A stretch of DNA of 64,000 nt from Rhizophagus irregularis (Eukaryota; Glomeromycota; Glomeromycetes; Glomerales; Glomeraceae), in the NCBI RefSeq assembly GCF_026210795.1, contig NC_089433.1, positions 1,178,001 to 1,242,000 of the forward strand, read 5' to 3'. The notes beneath the pieces were generated by a model that saw only the letters and a list, made by a program, of their open reading frames with translations, did not search any database and was not told the origin of the DNA. This document shows positions 25,017-36,943 of this stretch, in pieces (positions within the stretch are counted from its first letter, which is position 1; every line of letters starts with the position of its first letter). The position numbers were made by a program, and so were the translations under genes.

Positions 25017-25706
25017 CCTTAACCTAACCTAAGTGTAGACCTTAAACCTAAACTGGGGTGTACGATAAGATTTGGTATGATTCATAATCATCTTATTATA
25101 TGTATGTTCTAGTTCCGTTTGCTCTGTACGCATTTGAGTTTAAATTTCGTCTTGAAAGGTATGTCACTTTCTTTTTTAATTTATTAATTTATTATTTTAT
25201 TTTTATTTTATTTTACAGTTGAAGTAATTTTTTAAATATAGAATATACTGAAATATTTTTTATTGAAAACTTAGGATAAAAAAGCGAATATATTATTAGT
25301 GTTAAGCTTAAAGGTCCCAAAAGCCTTTACATAAATTCTTTAGTCATGTTTTATTAGTAAAAGACATAAAATATATAAATTTTATATATTTAGTTCAATA
25401 ATATGGTCTATTTATCTTTTAATAATAAATAATATATTTATAACAAATTTTATAAATGAAATAAAAATTGCAAGAATTATAGTTATTTTAGATAAATATT
25501 TCTTATTTCTTTGCTCATTTTCTTAAAAACACTAATACAATAATTTTTTTATATAAGATAAATATTTCTTCGCGCGAAAAACAACACGAAAATTTTTCTA
25601 AGATAAACACAAAACGAAACTTGACCAATGAAATTCATCAAATTTTAATAGTACACCCCAGTTTAGGTTTAAGGTCTACACCCCACAACCCCACATTAGG
25701 TTAAGG
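25017..25706. mobile_element. 690-bp element with about 50-bp terminal inverted repeats
   Basis: The left end CCTTAACCTAACCTAAGTGT (continuing to 25063) and the right end (25651-25706) are inverted copies, sharing GTAGACCTTAAACCTAAACT and GGGGTGTAC. The right arm has a 10-bp extra CA-rich insert. The interior has no coding capacity. I could not define a clean target duplication at the borders. Confidence 0.7.
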
Positions 25707-25864
25707 ATGCTCATGTCCACCCTGTTATAATATACTGCGTTATCGATACCTGATGCTTATTATAATTATGAGTTGTTAAAAGTGAATAAAAAAAATTACT
25801 CATGCATACATACAAATCGATTTTCTTAGTCAAAAAAAACGTGGTACAGAAATATTATAAATTT

Positions 25865-27660
25865 TTTTTTAAAAAAAAAAATTAGTAACGCATTTTATTA
25901 ATTATTTAAATCTTAATAGATTACATAATTTTTTTAAAATACTTACTATTACTTAGAGGTATCAATAATAACCCTATAACTAACCAATCTATCTATAACA
26001 ATACTATAGACTAAATTAAAATAGAATATGTAATTTTTTTTTTTTTTTTCATTGAGCCAATCGAGGATTTTATTGATATTGATGTAATGGTATGAAAGTG
26101 TAACTTGATTATACATGCATATTCAGTACAAAAATACTTACTACAAAAATACTACTAAGTTACGAAAGCTAGCTAATAGAGTCACTAAAACCCAGAAGCC
26201 CGCCTTCTCAAATCAAACGGATTATATAAAAAAGGATAAAACTCACCCAGAAAAAGGCGAACAGGAAAGAAGACTATAACTAAAGGAATGGAAACAAATA
26301 AAATTTGTATCAATTAAAAATTTACCGTATTCTAAATAAAATTGGAAAATATCTAAATACAATTCATTAAAAAAAATTAAAAATTATATCTAAAACTTCC
26401 TATACTAATTATCGTTAACTAAACATGTAATTTCAAAAAAAAAATTTTTGTAACCCTAAAAAATTCTCCAACAAGGTCATAATCCCATCCAACCCGTATA
26501 AGACCTTTGGTTATTAATCTTTCCATAGGCCAAACGTAAAATAGAATATGTAATAAATACTATTCCGTTTTCTAACTAATAACTAAACACGTGCCAAGTC
26601 GCCCCAATAGACCTATTATCAATTATGCTATTCATCATTTTCTGTTCGGTTACTAATTTTAATAAATTTTTATCGTGTCTTTGCCAATTCCTTTTTTCTT
26701 TTCTAAATTGATTACTTCCTCGCACCTTTTTGTACAAATTTGTTTTTCAATTCCTCGTAACAATGGACCCATAAGCTGAAAATCATCCTTATCATTAGTG
26801 ATTTTGTTAAGTCTATTATTGTACACACCTCTTAATAATTCCCACTCTCTTGTTTTACCCAATAAAATTGATGATTGATCAAATAATATACTCGAAAACG
26901 CAATATTTATATTTCGCACCATTGCTGCTTGATCTATATCGCCCTTTTCTAACATCTTTTCTTCGTAAGATACCATTGCGCTCAAAATTACCTCTCTAAT
27001 CTTAAATCCATTAGCTTCACATATCCAAATATGGATCCCAATCTTCGACTTCTTTTTCGCAACGTATACATATATCGTTATCGATCATATTTACCTCTCT
27101 TTGATACAATATAGTATAAGTCGGTAGTGCCTTCAGAATATTTTTAATTTTGTAAGCACGTTCATAAGAATCATGAATTAGATTGGAATAAGTCATTACA
27201 TTTTGTTAGCAATTTAAATAAGTACTCTAAACGACAAACAAGCGATCATAAGTGAAATTATAATAAAATAAACCTTCAATTAGTTCACTATTTAAAATTT
27301 CATTCTTGTATTTAACCATAGTTTGTAGTTTGGCCCAATCCCTAAACTCAATGATTTGTTCCAATACAAATTAAATTCGTTTATTAACAAACCATCCATC
27401 ATAATAGAACAATCAGGAAGTCTTTCTATTGTTGAATTATTCATTGATTTCATATAGTTCGCTAATTGAGCACTGACTATGTTAGCTTTTGTATATTCAA
27501 ACTGGTTAAAAACCTTCAAAGTAATATTCATTTTTTCCAACCAGTCTTCTAACCAAGTCAATTCCACAAAGTACCGTGCATCTAATCTTTTTCTTTTACT
27601 TGCCAAATTTATAAAATTAAAATCAAGGATTCTACTTTTCCGACATTTTAACATATAGAT
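25865..27660 (-). mobile_element. Decayed LINE 3' region, host of a nested LINE
   Basis: Minus-strand coding pieces: a 120-codon frame at 27654-27292 containing SIMMDGLLINEFNLYW; then, in shifted frames, SYERAYKIKNILKALPTYT, CIRCEKEVEDW and IWICEAN (about 27180-27020), which form a C-x2-C...H..C zinc knuckle typical of LINE reverse-transcriptase C-termini; then 26985-26659 with AMVRNIN, ILFDQSSILLGKTREWELL and EVINLEKKKGIGKDT. The 3' UTR continues after a nested insertion (26035-26536) to an end with ATGCGTTACTAATTTTTTTT plus A-run at 25865. The reverse transcriptase core is missing. I assign it to a LINE-type element by the knuckle and poly(A) end; the family match is from memory. Confidence 0.6.
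26035..26536 (-). mobile_element. Nested 5'-truncated LINE copy, 18-bp target duplication
   Basis: A perfect 18-bp direct repeat TAAAATAGAATATGTAAT flanks this 502-bp segment (26017-26034 and 26537-26554). On the minus strand it starts in a coding end (LITKGLIRVGWDYDLVGEFF), passes a 3' UTR and ends with CTCGATTGGCTCAATG plus about 15 A. It is inserted into the 3' UTR of the older LINE copy at 25865-27660. Confidence 0.88.
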
Positions 27661-27664
27661 TATT

Positions 27665-28410
27665 GTTAATATCCAGCAGCAACAGAGCCATTATTAAACC
27701 ATGTAATATAGTGCTAGTTGTATCCTTTAAAGTTATAATCAGGCTCACTTTGATTTCGCCGTTCTCAACATCTAAATCATCTCTTATTATCCATGGATCC
27801 GATCTGACAGGTCAGATGACAGATTCATCCGCGGATGAAACAGATGATCTGAATCATCCGAACCTGGGTTAATCGCAGAAATTCCGTTCGGTACTGCGGA
27901 TTTTGAAGCCTAATTCCACCGAAAAATAATAATGATTTTTAATTAAGAATTTTTCTAACGGGTGGTGACTGAAATTATGACGATCGACCAGCATTAAAAA
28001 AATATAGTGCCAGTAAAAATTGATAATTCTGGCCAACGGTGATGATCACCCGGTGATTTGAAGTAAAAAACTTTAATTAAATATAATTTATAAATTTGTT
28101 ATTAATGGAAAACAATTCTTTTTGTTATTACATAAAAAAAAAAATCGCTCTAATTCATTTTATTGAAAAAACTGGATCGGCAGGTTAATTTTTTTTTTCT
28201 TTTTATAATGCAAAAAATATTCTATTAGATACAAATAACATTCACCTTAGTTTATCATTTTAATTGAGTCTGGCAAATATCTACAAGCCTAACCCATAAA
28301 AAACAAAAATAGAATGACTTAATTAAAAAAAACACAAAACCATACCATCTCCAAAGTCATTACATATAAAAAAAATAAACCTAAAAAGTTTTTTTTCAAA
28401 AAGTTAATTC
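27665..28410. other. Spacer with a cluster of small palindromes
   Basis: At 27801-27866 several short perfect palindromes follow each other (ATCTGACAGGTCAGAT, TCATCCGCGGATGA, CAGATGATCTG). A related cluster sits at 28412-28463, at the outer edge of the foldback element. The stretch between (27880-28400) is AT-rich with no gene. Confidence 0.5.
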
Positions 28411-28554
28411 TGACGGATGAAAACAGATCATCCGGTCAGATGATCTGTCATCCGTCATCTGACCTATGGCAAGCCGAGCTGGACTAAACTATCAGGCATT
28501 GGGCGGGTGAAAAATCAAGCATGGATTGACAAAATGTTACACCGTGCCTGACAT

Positions 28555-28985
28555 TTTACCTGTTCATGCTTGATATTCATCTGTCCGTGCTTGATATTTA
28601 TCTGTACGTGTTTGATATTTTTATCTGTTCATGCTTGATGTTTATCTATCACGTGCTTGATATTTTTATCTGTTCATGCTTGATGTTTATCTGTTCATGC
28701 TTGATGTTTATCTGTACGTGCTTGATGTTTTATCTGTACGTGCTTGATGTTTTATCTGTACCGTGCTTGATGTTTATCTGTACGTGCTTGATATTTATCT
28801 GTACGTGCTTGATATTTATCTGTACGTGCTTGATGGTTTTATCTGTACGTGCTTGATGGTTTTATCCGACCATGCTTGACATTTTTATCCGTCCGTGCTT
28901 TATGTTTTTATCTATCTGTGCTTGATATTTTTGTCCGTCTGTGCTTGATGTTTTTGTCCAACTGTGTTTGATTTAATCCAACTAT
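28555..28985. repeat. About 21-23-bp minisatellite, left arm
   Basis: Roughly twenty copies of CTGTACGTGCTTGATGTTTAT with variants (TGTTCATGCTTGATATTTAT etc.). The mirror block on the right arm is at about 32270-32690. It has an open frame only because the unit length is often a multiple of three. Confidence 0.9.
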
Positions 28986-29084
28986 ACTCGATAATTTTAT
29001 CTTTGTCAAAAATTAGTTTCTTTGTCAGCACAGGGTTGATATTTTGTTGGTCACATGTTTTTAAGTTTAGCGTAGTTTTAAAAA

Positions 29085-30120
29085 AAATTTTTTTTTTTTG
29101 GCTTTTTTTTATAAACAAATTTTGTAGAGAATTTTTATTTTTAATATAGGCAAAGGCTTTGTTTGGTAGAATTTCTTTGGGAATTTTTAATAAGATTTTT
29201 TTTGATAAAAAATTTCGTTAGAAAATTTTTTTCATTGATAGGGACATTTCTGAGTTTTTTTTTTTTTGATGATAATTTCGTTAAAAACTTTTATTTGATA
29301 GAAATTTTATTGGAGAATTTTTTTTTAATAAGATTTTTTTTTGACATATACTTAATTTGTTGGAACAATTTTTTTTAACAGGAGAGATTTTTTTTTTTTG
29401 ATAGAGAATTAATTGAAAATTTTTTTTTTTTTGTAGAAAATTATTTGAAGAATTTTTTTAATAGGGAAGATTTTTTTTTTGATAGATAATTTCGTTACTA
29501 GAAAATTTTTTTAACTAGTGAGATTTTTTTTGATAGAGAATTTCGTTAAGAATTTTTTTTTAATAGGACTGAGGGAGTTTTCCTTGATAAAGAATTCTTT
29601 TGGAATTTTTTTTAATAAGTGAAAGTATTTTTGACGGAGAATTTTATTAGAGAATTTTTTTTTTTTTGATAGAAATTTCATCATAAAATTTTTTTTTTAA
29701 TGGGTAAGATTTTTTTTTTTTTGATAGATCATTTCGTTAATAATTTTTTTAACAGGAGATTTTTTTTTTGATAGAAAATTTCGGTAAAGAATTTTTTTTT
29801 TTAATAGGAGGGAAGTTTTTTTTTGATAGAAATTCTTTTGAGAACTTTTTTTAATAGGTAAAGAATCTTTGAATTTTTTTTTAATAGGGAAAATGTATTT
29901 TTTGATGGAAGATTTTCGTTAGAAATTTTTCTTAATCAGGGATATTTTTTTTGATTGAGAATTTCATTAGAGAATTGTTGGTTGAAAAGTTTTTTTATTT
30001 TTTTGATGGAGAATTTTGTTAGAAGTCTCAATAGAAAATTTTATTGAAAATAGTTTTTTTTTAATAAGGGTATTGAGAATTTTGGCTTGAAATTTTTTAT
30101 TTAATAAAGAATTTCATTAG
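29085..30120. repeat. About 40-50-bp T-rich repeat, left arm
   Basis: Repeats of the form TTTTTGATAGAGAATTTCGT followed by TAGAAAATTTTTTTAATAGG, with length variation in the T runs. The mirror block lies at about 31225-32190. Frames here are artefacts. Confidence 0.9.
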
Positions 30121-30194
30121 GAATCTTTTTTTTTTATAAAAAATTGATTGAAAATTTATTGGAAATTTTTTATTAAATTTTACAATTTTAATAA

Positions 30195-30600
30195 ATTTTT
30201 ACTCCTCTTCGTCATCCCATAACTTCTTTTAATCTTCCATCGCTCCTTTTCGTCTCCCATCACTCCTTTTCGTCTCCCATTGCTTCTTTTCGTCTCCCAT
30301 CACGCCTCTTCGTCTCCTATCACTCCTTTTCGTCTCCCATCACTCTTTTTTGTCTCCCATCGCTCCCTTTCGTCTCCTATCACTCCTCTTAATCTTCCCA
30401 TCACTTCTTTTCGTCTCCTATTACTCCTTTTCGTCTCCCATCACTCCTCTTAATCTTCCCATCACTTCTTTTCGTCTCCCATCACTCCTCTTAATCTTCC
30501 CATCACTTCTTTTTGTCTCCCATCACTCCTTTTTATCTCTCATCATGTCCTATTTCTCCTTTTTGTTTCCTATCACTTCTCATTACTCTTTTTTATTCCC
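30195..30600. repeat. About 18-20-bp minisatellite in the foldback loop
   Basis: Tandem TCGTCTCCCATCACTCCTTT units, about twenty copies, with a higher-order variant CTTAATCTTCCCATCACTTC. A 127-codon frame across it is a by-product of the repeat. Confidence 0.9.
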
Positions 30601-33089
30601 TTTCATCTTCTATTACTTTCCATTACTCCATTGTTATTTTATTTTTTTATTAGCATCTTTTTCCTTGATCATTGTAATTTACTTATCTTTTTTATTTCTT
30701 GTTATTGTTTCTTTTATTTGTACACTTCAATAAAAATAAATATGGTGATTTTTTTCTTTAAAACTTAAATTTTAATATTTGTAAATAAAATTTAATTAAA
30801 TAAGATATTTTGAATAAATATATTTGCAAAAAAATTTTTTTAAAAAATATCTTTTTAATAATAACCGATCAAAAATTAGATAGTACATATATATTTGAAA
30901 AAAAAAACCCAGGCGATGATCGCCCAGGCAATCCCAATTTTTATTTATATATTAAAAGTATTTAAAATAGTAGATTTTCAAAAATGTTTCCAATTAATGA
31001 TAAAAAGAAGAAACACTTCAAACAAATTTCTGCTATATACTTTTCTTAAAGTTAACATTATTAACTTTTTAATTTATGTCGGCTCATGCGAAGCTTTACT
31101 AGTATATAAAATTTGCTTAATTTACTATGCTATTAAGGATTCTATCATAGTTTTTTTTTAATTTTATCTTAATTTTATTAATGTAATTTAGTAATTTTTT
31201 AATTTTATAAAAAAAGATCTCTAATGAAATTCTTTATTAAAAAAAAAAATTTCAAGCCAAAATTCTCGATACCCTTATTAAAAAAAAAACTATTTTCTAA
31301 CAAAATTCTCCATCAAAAAAATAAAAAAACTTTTCAACCAACAATTCTCTAATGAAATTCTCAATCAAAAAAAATATCCCTGATTAAGAAAAATTTCTAA
31401 CGAAAATCTTCCATCAAAAAATACATTTTCCCTATTAAAAAAAAAATTCAAAGATTCTTTACCTATTAAAAAAAGTTCTCAAAAGAATTTCTATCAAAAA
31501 AAAACTTCCCTCCTATTAAAAAAAAAAATTCTTTACCGAAATTTTCTATCAAAAAAAAAAATCTCCTGTTAAAAAAATTATTAACGAAATGATCTATCAA
31601 AAAAAAAAAAAATCTTACCCATTAAAAAAAAAATTCTATGATGAAATTTCTATCAAAAAATACTTTCACTTATTAAAAAAAATTCCCAAAAGAATTCTTT
31701 ATCAAGGAAAACTCCCTCCTATTAAAAAAAATTCTTAACGAAATTCTCTATCAAAAAAAAATCTCACTTGTTAAAAAAATTTTCTAGTAACGAAATTATC
31801 TATCAAAAAAAAAATCTTCCCTATTAAAAAAATTCTTCAAATAATTTTCTGCAAAAAAAAAAAATTCTCAATTAATTCTTTATCAAAAAAAAAAATCTCT
31901 CCTATCAAAAAAAATTGTTAAGTACATATCAAAAAAAAATCTTATCAAAAAAAAAATTCTCCAATAAAATTTCTATCAAATAAAAGTTTTTAACGAAATT
32001 ATCATCAAAAAAAAAACTCAGAAATGTTCCTATCAATGAAAAAAATTTTCTAACGAAATTTTTTATCAAAAAAAATCTTATTAAAAATTCCCAAAGAAAT
32101 TCTACCAAACAAAGCCTTTGCCTATATTAAAAATAAAAATTCTCTACAAAATTTGTTTATAAAAAAAAGCCAATAAAAAAAAAAATTTTTTTTAAAACTA
32201 CGCTAAACTTAAAACATGTGACCAACAAAATATCAACCCTGTGCTGACAAAGAAACTAATTTTTGACAAAGATAAAATTATTGAGCATAGTTGGATTAAA
32301 TCAAATACAGTTGGACAAAAACATCAAGCACAGACGGACAAAAATATCAGGCACAAATGGATAAAAACATAAAGCACGGACGGATAAAAATGTCAAGCAT
32401 GGTCAAATAAAAACATCAAGCACGTACAGATAAAACCATCAAGCACGTACAGATAAATATCAAGCACGTACAGATAAACATCAAACACGTACAGATAAAA
32501 CATCAAGCACGTACAGATAAAACATCAAGCACGTACAGATAAACATCAAGCATGAACAGATAAAAATATCAAGCACGTGATAGATAAACATCAAGCATGA
32601 ACAGATAAAAATATCAAGCACGTACAGATAAATATCAAGCATGGGACAGATGAAAATCAAGCATAAACAGGTAAAATGTCAGACACGGGGTGACATTTTG
32701 TCAAGCCATGCTTGATATTTTATCGCACAATGTCTGATAATTATGTCCAACTCGGCTTGCCATACTGACCAGATCTGAAATCTGGTCGGATCGTCGGATG
32801 ACAGATGATCCTATGATCGTAACCAATTTGTCTATATTATCAATTCTCGAATTGTATTCTACATCTATTTTTTCTTCAATCATCATTTTATTTACTACCT
32901 CGTTCTTCATTTTAATATTTCTTAACGTTCAAAAGGTACAGTATATTATGCAGTATATCGTCCTGAATGCTTTTCTTCCTAATATCTCTTTCACAACCCT
33001 TAAACTTGATAAGTCCGGATGATTATATGAAAAATTTTTTGTTATACCAAATTTTACTAATTAAATGTGGTATAACATTTAACGAAGTA

Positions 33090-34367
33090 CAGTGGTGTGC
33101 AAAAAAAATGACAATTTTTCAAGTCACGTTAATTTTTTAACCAATAAACCAATCAAAAAATAAAAAGTATTATTTTAAAGCTAAAACATAGTAGACTTTA
33201 TTAAAAAAAATTAATATGGTATTCGTTCACCATTTCTGTCAATAACCTCCCTACAACGTTGCGGCATTGAATTTACAAGATTAATTAGGAGGTTATTTGG
33301 AATTTTTACCCATTCTTCATGCAAAAAAACATCTAATTCATTAAGATTTTTTGGTCTACGCAACTCTGTATTTCTCTTAACAATTGCCCAAAGGTTTTCT
33401 ATGGGGTTTAGATCTGGACTATTGGATGGCCAGTCCATAACCTCTGGGACATTATTTTTGAGAAATTCCTTAGCAACCCGACTAGTATGTTTAGGATCAT
33501 TATCTTGTTGCAGCCGCCAACTATCTCCTAACATACTGTACACCTCTGGAATTTGTCTTTCTAATATTTTTGTGTAAAATTTTCCATCCATTATCCCTAA
33601 AACAAAAAAGACTTGTTTTACCTCTTATGCAAAAACCACCCCATGCAAAAATTTTACTTCGGTCTTTTGGTATGGGACGAATTGGCCGTTGTTTTTTATA
33701 CCAATGCCTTACTGTGTTGCGGAATAGCTGGAAAGCTGTCTCATCACTAAATAAAGTATTTTGCCAGTCATCATTCATGTGATTTTGTGCCCATTCAATA
33801 CGTTTATGCTTATGGGCTGGAGTAAGCATTGGTGTAGCAAGGGGGAGTGCATTTTTGTATCCGTGGCTGGTCAAATACCTTGAAACTGTTGAGCGAGAGA
33901 CGTTAACACCAACATCTTCCAATTTGGCAGCAATGAACTTGGCGGTAATTGTGGGTTTTCTTTGAATATATTGTCCAATTTCACGAGCAGCCTTTTGCGT
34001 TATTTTACTAATACGTCCATTGCCACCTCTATGTTTCACATCTCCGGTTTTTTTGATTTTTTTAAGGTTCCTATATATTGTCCTAAGTGGTATCTTTGTC
34101 AAAGAATGAATTTTGGCGGCAGTACGTATTCCTTGCCTCCAGAATTGTAATATCGTTTGTCTTTGAGTTTCTTGCTTAGATAGTGGCATTTTATACGGTT
34201 AATAAAATACAATTTTATTATATATGGGAAAAAATTTTTCGTTAAAAAATAAAGTAATCACGGGGCTTTCATACGCATATTTATTTGTGTAGATACGACT
34301 AAAATCGGATAAGTTATGCCTGCTGATCATTACTCAAAAAAATTGTCATTTTTTTTGCACACCACTG
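33090..34367 (-). mobile_element. Full-length Tc1/mariner-type element
   Basis: Terminal inverted repeats of about 30 bp beginning CAGTGGTGTGCAAAAAAAAT lie at 33090 and, inverted, ending at 34367. Both ends are flanked by TA (33088-33089, 34368-34369), the standard Tc1/mariner target duplication. Length is 1278 bp, the usual size for an autonomous Tc1-like element. The identical TIRs and the nearly intact transposase suggest a young insertion. Confidence 0.95.
33211..34189 (-). pseudogene. Tc1-type transposase (DD34E), one frameshift
   Basis: It starts at ATG 34189 (MPLSKQET) and ends at TAA 33211, about 326 codons if joined. The N-terminal half has a helix-turn-helix (AAKIHSLTKIPLRTIYRNLK, residues 19-38) and an HTH_Tc3-like part with SRSTVSRYLTSHGY. 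Catalytic residues are Asp in LFSDETAF, Asp in QQDNDPKHTSR and Glu in DLNPIENLW; 34 residues separate the last two, so this is DD34E. The break is in a run of six T (minus strand, near 33617), where five would keep the frame into GIMDGKFYTK. A single-base homopolymer change may be a real mutation or an assembly error. The transposase would cut and paste the element by its TIRs. Confidence 0.93.
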
Positions 34368-34639
34368 TATAATACATAAACCCACATATGTAAATGTAAT
34401 GAATTTTTTTTTTATAATGAACTTTTTTCTGAATATAATGATGAAGATTTTTACGAGATGAATTTTTACCATAAGGGATAATCTGACATTCATTTTACAT
34501 GAAATTTTTTTCAAATATAGTAATTTCACACATTATTTATTTTATTATAACCATGCTTCATGTTTCATTCTTTTTGTTTATTTTACCTATTTCCTTATAT
34601 GAAAATGCAAAAGGTAAACCCCAAAAAAATCTTGACGAA

Positions 34640-34735
34640 GTTGAAGGCCCTAAAAGTCTATATTAATTTCTATTTCATCATTTGATGAAGAATCATCATT
34701 TATATTAGGTTGGTCATAATCTTACTGCTGCGTAA
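34640..34735 (-). pseudogene. Acidic C-terminal scrap
   Basis: Minus strand encodes NINDDSSSNDEIEINIDF then a stop. It looks like the end of a real protein but is too short to assign. It sits just upstream of the pogo relic, on the opposite strand. Confidence 0.25.
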
Positions 34736-34771
34736 AAAAAGAAGTCTGTTTAAAAAAATAGCAACACCTTT

Positions 34772-36096
34772 TTTTAAACAAAAAGACTTAGCTAATGAAT
34801 ATGGTGTTAGCGAACTAAGCAAAGGAATGATTAGTGGCATTTTAAAAGCAAGAAACCATTAGCTAATGGATAGATCAATAATTTTAAAAAACGCCACGCA
34901 ATATAATATTCATGGAGAAGCAGCAAGTGCGCCACTTCAAGTAATGCGTGAAGATCATCATCAAATTTTAAAAAATTATGACCCTAAAGAATCAATTGTG
35001 ATGAACTGGGTCTTTTTTGGAAGATGCGGCCTAGTCATACAATATCTAATGGTCAGGTTACTGGATACAAAACGGTCAAAGATCGTGTAACTGTTTTGTT
35101 TACCTGTAACGCAACTGGAAGTAAAAAATTGTGTCCTTTGTTTATGAAAATCCCTGAGTTCTTAAAAATATTGATAAAAAATCACTTCCAGTTGATTATT
35201 ACAGGAATACTAAAAGTTGGATGCAGGTGTTGGTTTGGAACCAATATCTCAAGAAACTTGATATCAAAATGAGAAATCAAGGTCGTAAATTCTTCTTCTG
35301 TTGATAATACTCCAACCCATGCCTTATATGAAACTACACATCTCACAAATATTACTATCGAATATCTCCCCTCTGCGCACTTACAACCTTGCGATCAAGG
35401 GATTATCAATAGGTTTAAAGTAAGTAATAAATTACTTCAAGTTATAAAAATTCTATACATACTTAACTTGATTATGTAAAAATACTTTCGATATTGCGCC
35501 TAAAAAAATAAAAAAATTAATTAAAGGCATATGATAAATATAACGAATATGGCATTAATCCTGTTTGAAATTAATATTATAAAGTGCATTAAGTATATTG
35601 CGCATGCATGGAATAATGGTGCATAAGATACGATTGAAAATTGTTGGATATTTGCCTAAAAATGATGGAAATTATTATAGACGATAAGACTGATGCACAA
35701 ATTTATTCTACGCATATATAAGAATTGGAAGATGTCCAAACATTGATCGATGAACTTAACCCTGAAATCCCTTTAATGCTAAAGAATTCGATAATGATGA
35801 AATTACAACAGAAATGTTGTCTAACGAAGAAATTCTCAAAGCAGTTCTTCCTAATAATCAAGAAAAGGAAATAGAAGAATCTTTGAATCCTTTACCATTA
35901 ATTACTCATAGCGAAGTTGATAATAAGGTGATTTTATATTTAGAACAACAAGAAAGTGATTTGATATGAAAAGAAAGAATTGAAATATGTTAAAAAACTA
36001 AAAAAAGAAGCTTTAAAGCAGAATTTTACTTCTGTAAGGCAAATTAATTTTGATAGTTTTATTAATAGATTATTAATTAAAATTTTTTTTACATAG
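34772..36096 (+). pseudogene. pogo/Tigger-type transposase, decayed
   Basis: In order: KDLANEYGVSELSKGMISGI (HTH, about 34780-34840); HGEAASAPLQVM; CDELGLFWKMRPSHTISNGQ (about 35002-35060, first catalytic Asp of DDE_1) running into DRVTVLFTCNATGSKKLCPLF; after a frameshift SWMQVLVWNQYLKKLD and further pieces around 35290-35330; HLQPCDQGIINRFK (about 35380-35420, third catalytic Asp); TIENCWIFA; and a long acidic C-terminus DNDEITTEMLSNEEI ... ALKQNFTSVRQINFDSF ending at TAG 36094-36096. Several stops and frameshifts break it. Terminal repeats were not found. The pogo assignment follows the DDE_1/CENP-B-type motif order; it is inactive. Confidence 0.8.
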
Positions 36097-36099
36097 CAA

Positions 36100-36730
36100 A
36101 AGTTAAATTTTTTTTGTAATGCAAAATTATTACAATTACTTGAGCCATGCGCACCAGCAATCAAGATCTCGTATGAGCGTTTAATCTAATTTACGTAAAA
36201 TAATAACTTAAATATGTTAAGTAAATTACTCCTGTCAGAATTACCTCTGGCGTGAATATACAGTGCATACTTTTTTTGAAATGCACATAATAAATTGCTT
36301 TTAATTAATAAAATTTAATATCAAAATATTTAACAAATTACTTAATATTATGTAAAAATATTCGTTATACGATAAGTTCATGGTTTGTCGATACTTCCAC
36401 ACTAGCACGTGATAACACGTAAAAAAATTTCTTTTTTCTTTTTTTCGTACCGCTACTTTTAATGTACTGCTATGTATTTTCTATTTGTTTGCATAAATAA
36501 TTGTTATATAATAAACAAAGGAGATGCGTAACTAACAAAAAATAAATAAATAAATAAATAAATAAAGAATATTAAATTCCTTCCTTTTTTTTTAAAGCTT
36601 GATGATTGAATAAATCAATATCTCTTCAATTATAAATAAAGTGTATAGATAATTCTAAAATTCACATAAAAAAGAAAATAAGAGTTGGATTTGTTTCAAT
36701 TTTTGTAATATACAGTATTAGCCTCGTTCT
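36100..36730. other. No gene; includes (AAAT)n microsatellite
   Basis: AT-rich. An AAAT microsatellite of about seven units is at 36540-36566. A CACGTG core occurs near 36404. Confidence 0.6.
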
Positions 36731-36733
36731 GTC

Positions 36734-36943
36734 TTGCTACCACTCGATCCTGATTTTTTATCAATTTACCTTGATTTTAGATTTGAAGTAAAGCTAGATA
36801 TCTATGATGCCAATCTGACTGCTGATTCTGTAATTGCTTTACGTATTGCTTTTAAATACTTTGTTCATGAGTTGTATCAAATGAATTTTAATGGTTTCCG
36901 TCAAAATATTTACCACTATTTCAAAGTGGATAAACACAATTGA
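36734..36943 (+). pseudogene. Unrecognised coding relic 1
   Basis: A 69-codon frame (the first codon is not ATG) with coding-like composition: LDIYDANLTADSVIALRIAF and FVHELYQMNFNGFRQNIY, ending in TGA. No family recognised. It may be the last exon of a lost gene or part of a transposon. Confidence 0.3.

Larger units (their letters stand above)
28410..32812. mobile_element. Foldback-type element with about 1.6-kb inverted arms
   Basis: Left arm 28465 to about 30127 and right arm about 31217 to 32764 are inverted copies with very few differences: TATGGCAAGCCGAG at the outer edge on both sides, and long identical runs such as AATTTTGGCTTGAAATTTTT at the inner edge. The arms consist of two minisatellite blocks (separate entries) in mirror order. 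The loop (30128-31216) holds a third minisatellite and no recognisable transposase; the 88-codon frame at 30895-31161 is not convincing. Palindrome clusters (28412-28463; 32765-32812) border both ends. Long tandem-repeat arms are the hallmark of foldback elements such as FB and Galileo. No target duplication was identified. Confidence 0.8.

Noticed and set aside
28566-30733. Frames of 96, 71 and 127 codons in the foldback element
   Set aside because: They follow the minisatellite period exactly and have no start or promoter context.
33570-34150. Plus-strand frames inside the Tc1 element
   Set aside because: Shadows of the minus-strand transposase, which has clear motifs.
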